Shown one piece after another: positions 20,008 through 28,404 of a DNA stretch of 64,000 nt. This DNA is from Mariniflexile fucanivorans (GTDB lineage: Bacteria; Bacteroidota; Bacteroidia; Flavobacteriales; Flavobacteriaceae). Position numbers and translations under genes: made by a program. Numbering within the stretch: position 1 is the first letter of the stretch; each line of letters opens with the position of its first letter. Where the stretch lies: positions 124,001 through 188,000 of the forward strand of contig NZ_SLUP01000008.1 in NCBI RefSeq assembly GCF_004341235.1. The letters are read 5' to 3'. A model generated the notes under the pieces. That model was not told the DNA's origin. It made no database searches and saw only the letters and a program-made list of their open reading frames with translations.

Positions 20008-20724
20008 ATGAACAAGACGAAAGCCTTGGTGATTTTAGTATTGTTGCTTTATGTTCTATCGGTTACATTTCATTTTGGAAGTGAAGACGTTATTGCAAAT
20101 GCTCTCGAATCATTTATATTACCAGTAATTACTTTGTTATATTTTATAACGGTAAAAAGAAAATCCTTATTTTTTACACTGTTCTTGGTGCTTTTTTCTA
20201 TATCAGATTTAATGATTTTTATAGGACCGTACATTCCATATGATCTCGATTATTATTTAGGTAATTTTTTATACATATCAGCCTATATTTCTTTAAGTAT
20301 TGAAATTTTTAAATCTGTTTCTTTATCTTATATTTTAAAAAATTATAAACTTCATTTACTTATTTTAACTATTTTGAATATATACATAATTTATGTTTTA
20401 CAGGTTATAGTAGACCCTCACGTAGGAGAAACGAATATATATTATGTGGAATTATTGTATAATATAGTGATGCTTACACTTTTGTCAGGCTCTTTAATGA
20501 ATTATTTTTATAGAGACAATGTGAAGTCTTTGTTTTTGTTTTTAGGGTCTTTGTGTATTGTTTTTGGTGAAGTTATTTGGGTAGCTTATATATACATTTC
20601 AGAGCGGTATTTACTAAATGTTGTTTCTACCACTTTATATTTAGTAGCATTTTATTTCTTCTACAAACAATCGAAAATTAAGCAAGATATAAGGCGAGAA
20701 GAAGAAAACATGTTTTTAAGTTAG
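20008..20724 (+). CDS. Multispanning membrane protein of unknown function (copy 1)
   Basis: The 238-residue protein is almost wholly hydrophobic, with about seven or eight predicted membrane helices separated by short charged loops and a lysine/arginine-rich C-terminal tail (KQSKIKQDIRREEE). The helix with FSISDLMIF corresponds to FYFLGDVAFLF in the next gene. Both recall the small YhhN/TMEM86-like membrane proteins, but I cannot assign a family with confidence. It has its own -7 element and lies 117 bases before its look-alike. Confidence 0.6.
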   Translation: MNKTKALVILVLLLYVLSVTFHFGSEDVIANALESFILPVITLLYFITVKRKSLFFTLFLVLFSISDLMIFIGPYIPYDLDYYLGNFLYISAYISLSIEIFKSVSLSYILKNYKLHLLILTILNIYIIYVLQVIVDPHVGETNIYYVELLYNIVMLTLLSGSLMNYFYRDNVKSLFLFLGSLCIVFGEVIWVAYIYISERYLLNVVSTTLYLVAFYFFYKQSKIKQDIRREEENMFLS

Positions 20725-20836
20725 TTTTTCTGTTATTATTTTTCAGATTAATATGAATCAATCCGACAAACCGCACACAAATCAATTTTTATATCGATAA
20801 AAAGCATAGTTTTAACGCTGAAATGGTTTTTATTTA

Positions 20837-20844
20837 TATATTTG
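20837..20844 (+). promoter_or_regulatory. Candidate -7 element for the second membrane protein gene
   Basis: TATATTTG matches TAnnTTTG exactly. It covers the TTG at 20842 that would extend the open frame, which places the true start downstream, at the GTG at 20869. Confidence 0.5.
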
Positions 20845-20868
20845 TTTCAACCTACTTATCTGAAAATT

Positions 20869-21630
20869 GTGAAAAATTGGTTTAAAATTACTTTCAATTC
20901 GGTTTTTTTTAGTGCATTAATCATATTAATGGCATTAAATGTTGTTGTTGTTTTTACAAATGACACTTTGATATTGAAAACCGCCACGTCACTTTTTATT
21001 CCCGTATTTTTAATTTTATTTTTAGTAAGATATAACTCTTTAGGTATTGTATTTATCTCCTTTTTGTTATTTTATTTTTTAGGGGATGTTGCTTTTTTGT
21101 TTTTTGCTAAAAATGAACTAATTGAAGCTTCGAGTGTGTTTTATATTGCAAGTTATCTGTTTCTACTAATTTTAGTGGTTCCTAAATTTAAACTTTTGGA
21201 AGTCGATTTATTGGTGGGTGCTTATTTATTGGTAGTTTTTGTAATAAGCCTTTACTTCTTGTACACTATATATAATATTTTAAATGTGCTTATGCCAAAT
21301 ACAACAGAAGTGATTTTGTATGGCGTAAAAAGTCTTGTTTTAATTGTTTTAACTTTAGTATCGTTTGGTGTGTATTTACACACACAATCGACACAATCTG
21401 CTTTGTTTTTAACTGCGGTAGTGTTTTTTGGTTTATCTGTAATTTTGAATTATTTAAACCTATATTATTTAAACTATTGGATATTAGAATTGTTTTATAG
21501 AATACTATATGCGTTAGCGCTTTACGTTATGTTTAAATATATAATGGTGAATAAAGAAGAAGTTTTAGTTAAAAAACCTAAGTTAATACGGTTAAAAGAA
21601 AGCTATGCTTCTGATACGGTTTTATCTTAA
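20869..21630 (+). CDS. Multispanning membrane protein of unknown function (copy 2)
   Basis: This is a 253-residue integral membrane protein with about eight hydrophobic segments and a basic C-terminal tail (KKPKLIRLKES). It resembles its upstream neighbour in size, helix spacing and the D-containing helix FYFLGDVAFLF. An old duplication or a two-part complex is plausible, but function is unknown. The frame opens at a TTG (20842), but that codon lies inside the -7 element. The GTG at 20869, giving MKNWFKITFN, is preferred. Its stop overlaps the stop of the convergent metallophosphatase by 3-4 bases. Confidence 0.6.
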   Translation: MKNWFKITFNSVFFSALIILMALNVVVVFTNDTLILKTATSLFIPVFLILFLVRYNSLGIVFISFLLFYFLGDVAFLFFAKNELIEASSVFYIASYLFLLILVVPKFKLLEVDLLVGAYLLVVFVISLYFLYTIYNILNVLMPNTTEVILYGVKSLVLIVLTLVSFGVYLHTQSTQSALFLTAVVFFGLSVILNYLNLYYLNYWILELFYRILYALALYVMFKYIMVNKEEVLVKKPKLIRLKESYASDTVLS

Positions 21631-22544
21631 ACAATAATAGATGTCCCGTTAGCGGATTTATTATTGTTGGCATCAAAATAAAAATCTATTTTCCCTAAAT
21701 TCAATCCGTAGCATCCTACTTGGTTTACTAACATGTTTTTGCCTTCAATATTTTTTACAACAGTTGGTTTTGGTAGGAAAGTATGTGTGTGGCCTCCAAT
21801 AATCAAATCTATGTCTTTGGTTAAAGCTGCTAATTTCAAGTCGCTTATTTTGTTAGGATTTGTTTTGTAACCATAACCTAAATGGGATAAGCATATTACC
21901 AAATCACATTTTTCATTGGTTTTTAATAGTTGTGTCATGTCTTGGGTTATTTCAATAGGGTCTAAATATTTTGTTTCTTTAGACATAGCAGGATCAACTA
22001 ATCCATCCAGTTCAATTCCCAAACCGAAAACCCCAATTTTTATTCCATCTTTAATGAATATCTTATATGGTTTAACATGTGTATCCATGATGGTGTTCGA
22101 AAAATCGTAATTTGCAGAAATAAATTCAAATTCAGCATGTGGTAATTGGGCGTATAACCCATTAATGCCATTATCAAAATCATGATTGCCAATAGTGGCT
22201 ACATCATATTTTAATTTGCTCATTAGTTTAAATTCAAGTTCACCTCCATAATAATTAAAATAGGGTGTTCCTTGAAAAATATCGCCAGCATCCAGTAAAA
22301 GGGTGTTGGGGTTTTCATTTCTAATGGATTCAATTAAATGTGCTCTTCTAGCAACCCCACCTTTATTGGCATTTCTACCATCTTCAGGACCAAAAGCATC
22401 AATATGGCTGTGAACATCGTTGGTGTGTAAAATAGTAATTTTAGTTTTTTTAGGTATAGTCGAGAACGATTGTAGCCCAAAACCTCCAATAGTTACCAAT
22501 GCTGTTGTTGCCGATACTTGCTGTATAAAATCTCTACGTTTCAT
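21627..22544 (-). CDS. 5'-nucleotidase metallophosphatase domain protein
   Basis: This 305-residue protein contains only the N-terminal metallophosphatase half of a UshA-type 5'-nucleotidase. Metal-site motifs are LHTNDVHSH, DAGDIFQGTP, TIGNHDFDNG and GGHTHTFLP. The N-terminus MKRRDFIQQVSATTALVTIG has a twin-arginine-like RRDF with a hydrophobic stretch, so export through the Tat path is likely. The substrate-binding C-terminal half is encoded separately just upstream on the same strand, so the two proteins may act together in the periplasm on nucleotides or related phosphoesters. An octamer repeat occupies the gap between them. Confidence 0.88.
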   Translation of the reverse strand: MKRRDFIQQVSATTALVTIGGFGLQSFSTIPKKTKITILHTNDVHSHIDAFGPEDGRNANKGGVARRAHLIESIRNENPNTLLLDAGDIFQGTPYFNYYGGELEFKLMSKLKYDVATIGNHDFDNGINGLYAQLPHAEFEFISANYDFSNTIMDTHVKPYKIFIKDGIKIGVFGLGIELDGLVDPAMSKETKYLDPIEITQDMTQLLKTNEKCDLVICLSHLGYGYKTNPNKISDLKLAALTKDIDLIIGGHTHTFLPKPTVVKNIEGKNMLVNQVGCYGLNLGKIDFYFDANNNKSANGTSIIV

Positions 22545-22560
22545 TTTTTGTTTTTTTAAG

Positions 22561-22608
22561 TTTCAGAGTTTCAGAGTTTCAGAGTTTCAAAGCTTCAGAG
22601 TAACAAAG
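22561..22608 (+). repeat. Octamer tandem repeat between the two 5'-nucleotidase genes
   Basis: Six 8-base units run head to tail: TTTCAGAG three times, then TTTCAAAG, CTTCAGAG and TAACAAAG. The array lies in the leader of the metallophosphatase gene, which is read on the opposite strand. Confidence 0.8.
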
Positions 22609-22654
22609 TTTAAAGTAGATAGCTTTATTAATATTATTTTACTTAGCCACTTTA

Positions 22655-23413
22655 TTACTTCTTCATAATAAACCTATCGTCTCTCACAGGTCTTATGGTA
22701 TCCACTTTCTTAAAATTATCAATTAAAGCATTTCGTATCTTATAGTCTAAAATATAAAGGCCTTCATCTGGTTTAAAAAAGGTCATGTTGTCGCCTCCAT
22801 TATATAAATAATCGTTGGTAGCAACATAATAAGTTTTATCAGGTTCAATTTTTTTACCCTGAATTGAAGCTTCAATCAAATTAAAATTTTTATCAACGGA
22901 TAGTTTAAGTTTGGAAATAGGATGTGGTGTGTCAGATTTGCATAAATAGCTAATTAAACTATCTACTTGAGTTCCTTTAATGGCAACAACAACAATACTG
23001 TTTTCAAACGGCATTAGCTCGAAGGCAGTCCTGGTAGTTATGTTTCCTTTGCTAATAATAGACCGAATACCGCCATGGTTTAAAATAACCATATCTATAT
23101 TTTTACCCGTTTTACTTTTAAAAATAGGGTTGGATTCATCAAAAACAGCATCTGCCATAAAATTTCCGATGGCCGTATTAAACGCTCCTTCAGTTTTTGT
23201 GTATGTGTCAACTGAATATGCCAACACACTATCTAAATCCTTCTGAATGTGCGTTCTGTAAGGTTTTATAAAAGCTTCAATATCTGCATCTCCAGCTATT
23301 GAATCTGTAATTTGAATTTGCTTGCCTTCAATTTTGGTTAAATGCTCTTTAGGAGACTTACAATTGAAAAGCAGTAATATATATAACAAATAAATTAAAT
23401 ATGTAAACCTCAT
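22655..23413 (-). CDS. Lipoprotein with 5'-nucleotidase C-terminal domain
   Basis: This 252-residue lipoprotein matches the C-terminal, substrate-binding domain of UshA-type 5'-nucleotidases. The signal peptide ends in a lipobox, LLFNC, with Cys18 as the predicted lipid anchor. Family motifs are LNHGGIRS (normally contacting the base or metal cleft), FENSIVVV and NDYLYNGGDNMTFF. The frame is open to 23458, but the ATG at 23413 begins directly with the signal peptide and is preferred. It precedes the metallophosphatase gene by about 110 bases, the reverse of the domain order in a fused enzyme. Confidence 0.85.
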   Translation of the reverse strand: MRFTYLIYLLYILLLFNCKSPKEHLTKIEGKQIQITDSIAGDADIEAFIKPYRTHIQKDLDSVLAYSVDTYTKTEGAFNTAIGNFMADAVFDESNPIFKSKTGKNIDMVILNHGGIRSIISKGNITTRTAFELMPFENSIVVVAIKGTQVDSLISYLCKSDTPHPISKLKLSVDKNFNLIEASIQGKKIEPDKTYYVATNDYLYNGGDNMTFFKPDEGLYILDYKIRNALIDNFKKVDTIRPVRDDRFIMKK

Positions 23414-23445
23414 ATTTTTAATAGATTTTTTGAATGCGATTTTGT

Positions 23446-23453
23446 TACCTTTG
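23446..23453 (+). promoter_or_regulatory. Candidate -7 element for the DUF6913 gene
   Basis: TACCTTTG matches TAnnTTTG exactly and ends 19 bases before the ATG at 23473. The nearest upstream TTTG is spaced 13 bases away, which is shorter than usual. Confidence 0.45.
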
Positions 23454-23472
23454 CGCAAAGTATAAAGATAAA

Positions 23473-24000
23473 ATGATTTTAAAAGGTTTTAAAGAAAAAT
23501 CTATTAAAAAACACATCAATAAATTGTTATCCGAACGCTACGTAAATGTTTCGGCTAAGAAGGTTGAAAGTTTAGGGATTATCTTTAATTTAGATGAGGT
23601 TGATAATTTTGAACAGTTTAATGTACTGTCATCTTGTTTAAAAGTGATGCCAAATAGGTTAAAGGTTATAGCGTTTTCTTCAAATAAAAAAGAAACACTT
23701 AAATCTTGGGATGTTTGTTTTAATCCAGATGATTTTGGTTGGAATGGCGTTGTAAAAAGCGGGGAATTACAAACTTTTTTAAATACCAAATTTGATGTTT
23801 TGATAAGTTATTACGAAGCTGATATTACCGAGTTAAAATTACTTACGGTCAAATCGAAGGCAGAATTTAAAATAGGCTTATTGCAAATAGACGAGCGTTT
23901 AAACGATTTAATTATAAAAACTAACCTAAAAGAATTTAACGTATTTAAAGATGAAGTTTTTAAGTACCTAACTATATTAAAAAAAATTAAAAATGAATAG
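23473..24000 (+). CDS. DUF6913 family protein
   Basis: This 175-residue soluble protein resembles the DUF6913 group found next to dapA in flavobacteria. No catalytic motif is apparent. Conserved-looking stretches are [24 protein letters not shown] and [11 protein letters not shown]. The start at 23473 ([10 protein letters not shown]) is chosen over an in-frame ATG at 23434 because a -7 element lies between them. Its stop lies inside the dapA start region (8-base overlap), so expression with dapA is near certain. The function is unknown. Confidence 0.7.
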   Translation: MILKGFKEKSIKKHINKLLSERYVNVSAKKVESLGIIFNLDEVDNFEQFNVLSSCLKVMPNRLKVIAFSSNKKETLKSWDVCFNPDDFGWNGVVKSGELQTFLNTKFDVLISYYEADITELKLLTVKSKAEFKIGLLQIDERLNDLIIKTNLKEFNVFKDEVFKYLTILKKIKNE

Positions 24001-24871
24001 TAAGTTTCTAGGAACTGGAGTTGCATTAGTTACACCTTTTAAATCAGATTTAACTATTGATCATGATGCTTTAGTAAATATTGTAAATTTCAATATAGAA
24101 AACGGAGTGGAATACCTTGTGGTTTGTGGTACTACCGCCGAGAGTGTTACTATAACAAAAGAAGAAAAGAAAGCTATTATAAACACTATATCTAAAACTA
24201 ATAACGGGCGTGTGCCATTGGTTTTAGGAATTGGAGGCAATAATACAGCACTGGTTATAGAAGAAATAAAATCTACCGATCTAAGCAATATCGATGCTAT
24301 TTTATCGGTATCTCCATATTATAGTAAACCTACGCAAGAAGGCATTTATCAGCATTTTAAAGCGATCGCCGAAGCGTCGCCTATTGATATTATTTTATAC
24401 AACGTTCCCGGTCGTACTTCTAAAAACATGGAAGTTGAAACCACATTACGATTGGCAAACGGTTTTAAAAACATTATTGGCGTTAAAGAAGCAGGAAACA
24501 ATGTGTCGCAGTATTTACAATTAATTAAAAACAAACCAGAAGATTTTTTAATAATCTCTGGGGATGACGATTTAGCTTTAGGTATTGTATTGGCTGGAGG
24601 TGCAGGTGTTATTTCTGTAATTGGTCAAGGGTTTCCTAAAGAATTTTCAGAAATGATTCGTTTAGGATTAAATGGAAATGCAAAAGACGCCTATAAACTA
24701 CATTTCAGATTAATGGATGTAATTGGCTATATTTTTGAAGAAAATAATCCTGCCGGCATCAAAGGTGTTTTTGAAGCTTTAGGGATGTGCAAAGACAGTG
24801 TTAGATTGCCTTTAGTGCCAGCTTCAAATGCATTAAAAGAGAAAATTAAATCGTTTGTAAAAAATTTTTAA
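23993..24871 (+). CDS. dapA: 4-hydroxy-tetrahydrodipicolinate synthase
   Basis: DapA condenses pyruvate and aspartate semialdehyde in lysine and diaminopimelate synthesis. The 292-residue TIM barrel has the Schiff-base Lys165 in IIGVKEAG, Tyr136 in LYNVPGRT and the GTTAES loop with Thr48. The overlap with the DUF6913 gene indicates one transcript. The putative terminator at about 24918 follows the stop. Confidence 0.96.
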   Translation: MNSKFLGTGVALVTPFKSDLTIDHDALVNIVNFNIENGVEYLVVCGTTAESVTITKEEKKAIINTISKTNNGRVPLVLGIGGNNTALVIEEIKSTDLSNIDAILSVSPYYSKPTQEGIYQHFKAIAEASPIDIILYNVPGRTSKNMEVETTLRLANGFKNIIGVKEAGNNVSQYLQLIKNKPEDFLIISGDDDLALGIVLAGGAGVISVIGQGFPKEFSEMIRLGLNGNAKDAYKLHFRLMDVIGYIFEENNPAGIKGVFEALGMCKDSVRLPLVPASNALKEKIKSFVKNF

Positions 24872-24917
24872 TAATAAAGTTCAATTAATATATCTGTTAA
24901 ATATTACTTAATCCTTA

Positions 24918-24946
24918 TGATGGCTGTGTTTAAGCCATTATTTTAG
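24918..24946 (+). terminator. Possible terminator after dapA
   Basis: ATGGCT (24920-24925) and AGCCAT (24933-24938) form a 6-bp stem, extendable by one wobble and one A-T pair, followed by TATTTTA. The stem is short and the T-run is broken. Confidence 0.4.
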
Positions 24947-24983
24947 CGGTAAAATAATATTTTTAAAATCCATATTAATAACT

Positions 24984-24991
24984 TAATTTTG
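24984..24991 (+). promoter_or_regulatory. Candidate -7 element for bamD operon
   Basis: TAATTTTG matches TAnnTTTG exactly, 17 bases before the bamD ATG. The -33 region is not recognisable. Confidence 0.45.
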
Positions 24992-25008
24992 CATCTTGTT
25001 TAAAAATT

Positions 25009-25836
25009 ATGAAGAGATTTCTTTACATATTAATAACTGTCACACTTTTAAGCTCTTGTAGCGAATATCAAAAAGCATTAAAAAATGAAGATATTGCTAC
25101 CAAGTTTAAAATGGGAGAGGATCTGTATAACGAAGGTAAATTTGCTAAAGCCAATAAATTATTTGCGCAAATAGTGCCTAATTATAGAGGGAAACCACAA
25201 GCTGAAAAACTCATGTATTTGTATTCAAACTCATTTTATCAAATGAAGGAGTTTTATACAGCAGGCTATCAGTTTGAGCGTTTTGCGTCTAGCTATCCAA
25301 AAAGTGAAAAACTAGAAGAAGCATCTTTTTTAGCAGCAAAAAGTTCTTACATGTTGTCGCCAGTTTATAGTAAGGACCAAAAAGAAACGAAGGAAGCTAT
25401 TGAAAAACTGCAAGAATTCATCAATTTGTTTCCAGAATCGGAATACCTTTCCGAAGCTAATAAATTAGTGAAAGAATTAGATTTTAAGCTAGAAAAGAAA
25501 GCATTTAGTATAGCAAAACAGTACAATACTATTTCCGACTATCCGGCGTCTGTAAAGTCGTTTGATAATTTTATGTTCGATTTTCCAGGTTCTACTTTGC
25601 GTGAAGAAGCCTTATTTTTAAGGTTTGATGCAGCTTATAAACTAGCCGTTAATAGTGTTGAATATAAGAATACAGCAAACGGAATAGTTCCTTTAAAGAA
25701 AAACCGTTTGGAACAAGCTAAAGAATACCACGATTCATTTAAAAAAGCATATAATAATTCTAAGCATACAGAAGAAGTTGAGAAAATGGCTTCGGAATTG
25801 AATGAACAATTAAAAAAATATAGCACTAAAAGTTAA
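25009..25836 (+). CDS. bamD: Outer membrane assembly lipoprotein BamD
   Basis: BamD is the essential lipoprotein partner of BamA in outer-membrane protein insertion. The 275-residue product has a signal peptide with lipobox LLSSC (Cys17) and several TPR-like helices (GEDLYNEGKFAKANKLFAQIV, SNSFYQMKEFYTAGYQFERFASSYP). The latter pattern is typical of BamD/ComL proteins. It heads a run with rpoZ, coaBC, DUF4835 and recN, an arrangement often seen in this phylum. Confidence 0.92.
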   Translation: MKRFLYILITVTLLSSCSEYQKALKNEDIATKFKMGEDLYNEGKFAKANKLFAQIVPNYRGKPQAEKLMYLYSNSFYQMKEFYTAGYQFERFASSYPKSEKLEEASFLAAKSSYMLSPVYSKDQKETKEAIEKLQEFINLFPESEYLSEANKLVKELDFKLEKKAFSIAKQYNTISDYPASVKSFDNFMFDFPGSTLREEALFLRFDAAYKLAVNSVEYKNTANGIVPLKKNRLEQAKEYHDSFKKAYNNSKHTEEVEKMASELNEQLKKYSTKS

Positions 25837-25842
25837 ATAACA

Positions 25843-26175
25843 ATGACAATGGATTTAAAGAAAACCAATGCACCTGTTAATACCATCACGTACGACAGAA
25901 ATCAAATTGACGAGCCAACTGAGAATATCTATGAGTCAATTTCAATCATCGCAAGACGTGCAGAACAGATTAACACAGAGATTAAAAAAGAACTTATCGA
26001 TAAGTTGGAAGAATTTGCCACTTACAACGATAGTTTAGAAGAAATCTTTGAAAATAAAGAGCAAATTGAGGTTTCTAAATTTTATGAAAAATTACCAAAA
26101 CCGCATGCGCTAGCTGTTCAAGAATGGTTAACAGATAAAATTTATTTTAGAAATACTGAAGAAGATAATCAGTAA
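25843..26175 (+). CDS. rpoZ: RNA polymerase subunit omega, Bacteroidota type
   Basis: This is a 110-residue protein of the Rpb6/omega family in its Bacteroidota form. The middle segment ENIYESISIIARRAEQINTEIK corresponds to the conserved omega helix. The C-terminal part (EKLPKPHALAVQEWLTDKIYF) is specific to this phylum. Omega helps assemble beta' into the polymerase. Two ATG codons are possible: 25843 (MTMDLKK) and 25849 (MDLKK). The first is listed, the second is equally plausible. It lies 6 bases after bamD and 11 before coaBC. Confidence 0.85.
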   Translation: MTMDLKKTNAPVNTITYDRNQIDEPTENIYESISIIARRAEQINTEIKKELIDKLEEFATYNDSLEEIFENKEQIEVSKFYEKLPKPHALAVQEWLTDKIYFRNTEEDNQ

Positions 26176-26186
26176 ACTTTTTTAAA

Positions 26187-27398
26187 ATGTCAATATTAAG
26201 CGGCAAGAACATACTATTAGGAATTAGTGGTGGTATTGCCGCTTACAAAACAGCTTCTCTAGTAAGATTGTTCGTGAAATTGGGCGCTAACGTAAAAGTC
26301 GTTATGACGCCTGCCTCCAAAGAATTTATTACACCTTTAACTTTATCAACGCTTTCAAAAAACCCTGTATCTTCTACTTTTGTAAATGAAGAGGATGATA
26401 ATGGCGTATGGAATAGCCATGTCGATTTAGGTTTGTGGGCAGATTTGTTTATAATTGCGCCTGCAACGGCAAATACCTTAGCAAAAATGGCAAATGGCGT
26501 TTGTGATAACTTGTTATTAGCAACTTATTTGTCGGCAAAATGTCCTGTGTATTTTGCTCCAGCCATGGATTTAGATATGTATATCCACCCAAGTACCTTA
26601 CAGTCTTTTAAAATATTAGACAGTTTTGGTAATATTATGATTCCCGCAACTAGTGGCGAATTAGCAAGTGGTTTAGTGGGTGAAGGTAGAATGGCAGAAC
26701 CCGAAGATATTGTAACTTTTCTAGAAGATAACATTTTAGAGAAACTGCCCCTAAAAGGAAAAAAAGTGCTTATTACAGCAGGTCCAACGCATGAAGCGAT
26801 TGATCCGGTTCGTTTTATAGGAAATCATTCTAGCGGAAAAATGGGCTTTGAAATCGCAAAGGCTTCGGCAAATCTTGGTGCTGAGGTAATTTTAATAACT
26901 GGGCCAACTCATGAAAAAGTATTCAATAGCCTTATTCAAGTCATTCCTGTTATAAGTACAGATGATATGTACAATGCAGTTCACGACCATTTTAAAGTGG
27001 CTGATATTGCTATTCTTTCCGCAGCCGTTGCCGACTATAAACCAAAAGAAGTAGCATCTCAAAAAATAAAAAAGAAAGAATCTACGTTAACATTAGAGCT
27101 AGAAAAAACAAAAGATATTTTAGCATCATTGGGAGCTATTAAAACCCATCAGTTTTTAGTAGGTTTTGCTTTAGAAACCAATAATGAACTCGAAAACGCA
27201 AAAGACAAATTAAAAAGAAAGAACTTAAATTTAATTGTTTTAAATTCGTTAAACGATACAGGTGCTGGTTTTAAAACCGATACAAATAAAGTTACTTTTA
27301 TTGATGCAGAAGATACCGTAACCGAGTTTCAATTAAAATCGAAAGCAGCCGTTGCTACCGATTTATTAAATAAAATTTTAGAACAAATTAATGCGTAA
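26187..27398 (+). CDS. coaBC: Bifunctional phosphopantothenoylcysteine synthetase/decarboxylase
   Basis: CoaBC makes 4'-phosphopantetheine in coenzyme A synthesis. The N-terminal flavoprotein decarboxylase (about residues 1-185) has the catalytic His in NSHVDLGLW and PATANTLAKMANG and PAMDLDMY. The C-terminal synthetase has LITAGPTHEAIDPVRFIGNHSSGKMG and the late FALETNNEL region. At 403 aa the length is standard. It overlaps the DUF4835 gene by 8 bases. coaE for the last step of the same pathway lies about 6 kb downstream. Confidence 0.96.
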   Translation: MSILSGKNILLGISGGIAAYKTASLVRLFVKLGANVKVVMTPASKEFITPLTLSTLSKNPVSSTFVNEEDDNGVWNSHVDLGLWADLFIIAPATANTLAKMANGVCDNLLLATYLSAKCPVYFAPAMDLDMYIHPSTLQSFKILDSFGNIMIPATSGELASGLVGEGRMAEPEDIVTFLEDNILEKLPLKGKKVLITAGPTHEAIDPVRFIGNHSSGKMGFEIAKASANLGAEVILITGPTHEKVFNSLIQVIPVISTDDMYNAVHDHFKVADIAILSAAVADYKPKEVASQKIKKKESTLTLELEKTKDILASLGAIKTHQFLVGFALETNNELENAKDKLKRKNLNLIVLNSLNDTGAGFKTDTNKVTFIDAEDTVTEFQLKSKAAVATDLLNKILEQINA

Positions 27399-28278
27399 CA
27401 TTCTTATAGTTTTAATATTCAGTTTTGGAATTGTAGGTTTCTCTCAAGAGCTAAACTGCAATGTAGTAGTGAATGCCCAACAAACGGGTAATGAAAATTT
27501 GCAAATTTTTAAAACTTTAGAAAAGCAACTAAAAGAGTTTGTTAACAATACTAAATGGACTAATAAGACCTTTGCAGCCCAAGAGCGTATCGATTGCAGT
27601 ATGGTTGTAAATGTTGTAAACTATAGTGGGGAGTCGTTTCAGGCATCATTGCAGGTGCAATCTTCAAGACCAGTTTATGGTTCTTCATTTACCACACCCA
27701 TTTATAATTTCAATGATAAAGATTTTAATTTCACCTATTTAGAATTTCAGAATTTAATTTTCAGCCCAACACAATTTGAATCTAATTTAGTTTCTGTTTT
27801 GGCATTTCATATATATATGGTTTTAGGCTTGGATGCCGAATCGTTTGCCGAAAATGGTGGTGAACCTTATTTTCAACAAGCTCAAACCATTGTTAATTAT
27901 TCGCAACAAGGTAATTTTAATGGCTGGAAATTGGCAGATGGTTTACAAAGTAGATTTGCTTTAATAGACAATATTTTGTCGCCAACTTACAAGGAATATA
28001 AGGACGTTATGTACACGTATCACCGTAAAGGTTTAGATGTTATGAGTAGTAACGCGAAAGAAGGTAAAGAGCAAATAGCTGAGTCTTTAAAACAATTTCA
28101 GCTGATGAACAGTCGTAGACCAAACTCGTTTTTACTCCGTACTTTTTTCGATGCTAAATCAGATGAAATAGAACAAATTTTTAGTGGCGGTCCCAACGTA
28201 AATATTGCCAGTGTAAAAGAAACGCTTCAAAAAGTAGCGCCTATGCACAATAGTAAATGGCAAAATATTAAGTTTTAG
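27391..28278 (+). CDS. DUF4835 family exported protein
   Basis: This 295-residue exported protein belongs to DUF4835, a family largely confined to Bacteroidota. The signal peptide ends at IVGFSQ. LNCNVVVNAQQTG, PVYGSSFTTPIYNFNDKDFNFTY-type text and the SNLVSVLAFHIYMVLGLDAESFA helix are family marks. The role is unknown; its constant place after coaBC and before recN suggests only co-expression. It overlaps coaBC by 8 bases. A repeat-rich 126-base gap separates it from recN. Confidence 0.82.
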   Translation: MRNILIVLIFSFGIVGFSQELNCNVVVNAQQTGNENLQIFKTLEKQLKEFVNNTKWTNKTFAAQERIDCSMVVNVVNYSGESFQASLQVQSSRPVYGSSFTTPIYNFNDKDFNFTYLEFQNLIFSPTQFESNLVSVLAFHIYMVLGLDAESFAENGGEPYFQQAQTIVNYSQQGNFNGWKLADGLQSRFALIDNILSPTYKEYKDVMYTYHRKGLDVMSSNAKEGKEQIAESLKQFQLMNSRRPNSFLLRTFFDAKSDEIEQIFSGGPNVNIASVKETLQKVAPMHNSKWQNIKF

Positions 28279-28288
28279 TCTTTTTAAG

Positions 28289-28320
28289 TATCAAAGTTTC
28301 AGAGTTTCAAAGCTACAAAG
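28289..28320 (+). repeat. Four-unit octamer repeat upstream of recN
   Basis: Four 8-base units run head to tail: TATCAAAG, TTTCAGAG, TTTCAAAG and CTACAAAG. They use the same unit as the array at 22561, 5.7 kb away, in the same strand orientation. A nearly G-free stretch rich in CCAA words fills about 28357-28400 up to the recN ATG. Confidence 0.7.
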
Positions 28321-28404
28321 CAATTAAGATTTGAAATTTCAATAAAAATTTAAAAGCCATCAACCAATAACAAAATACCAACAACCAAGTACCATCAACC
28401 CAAA

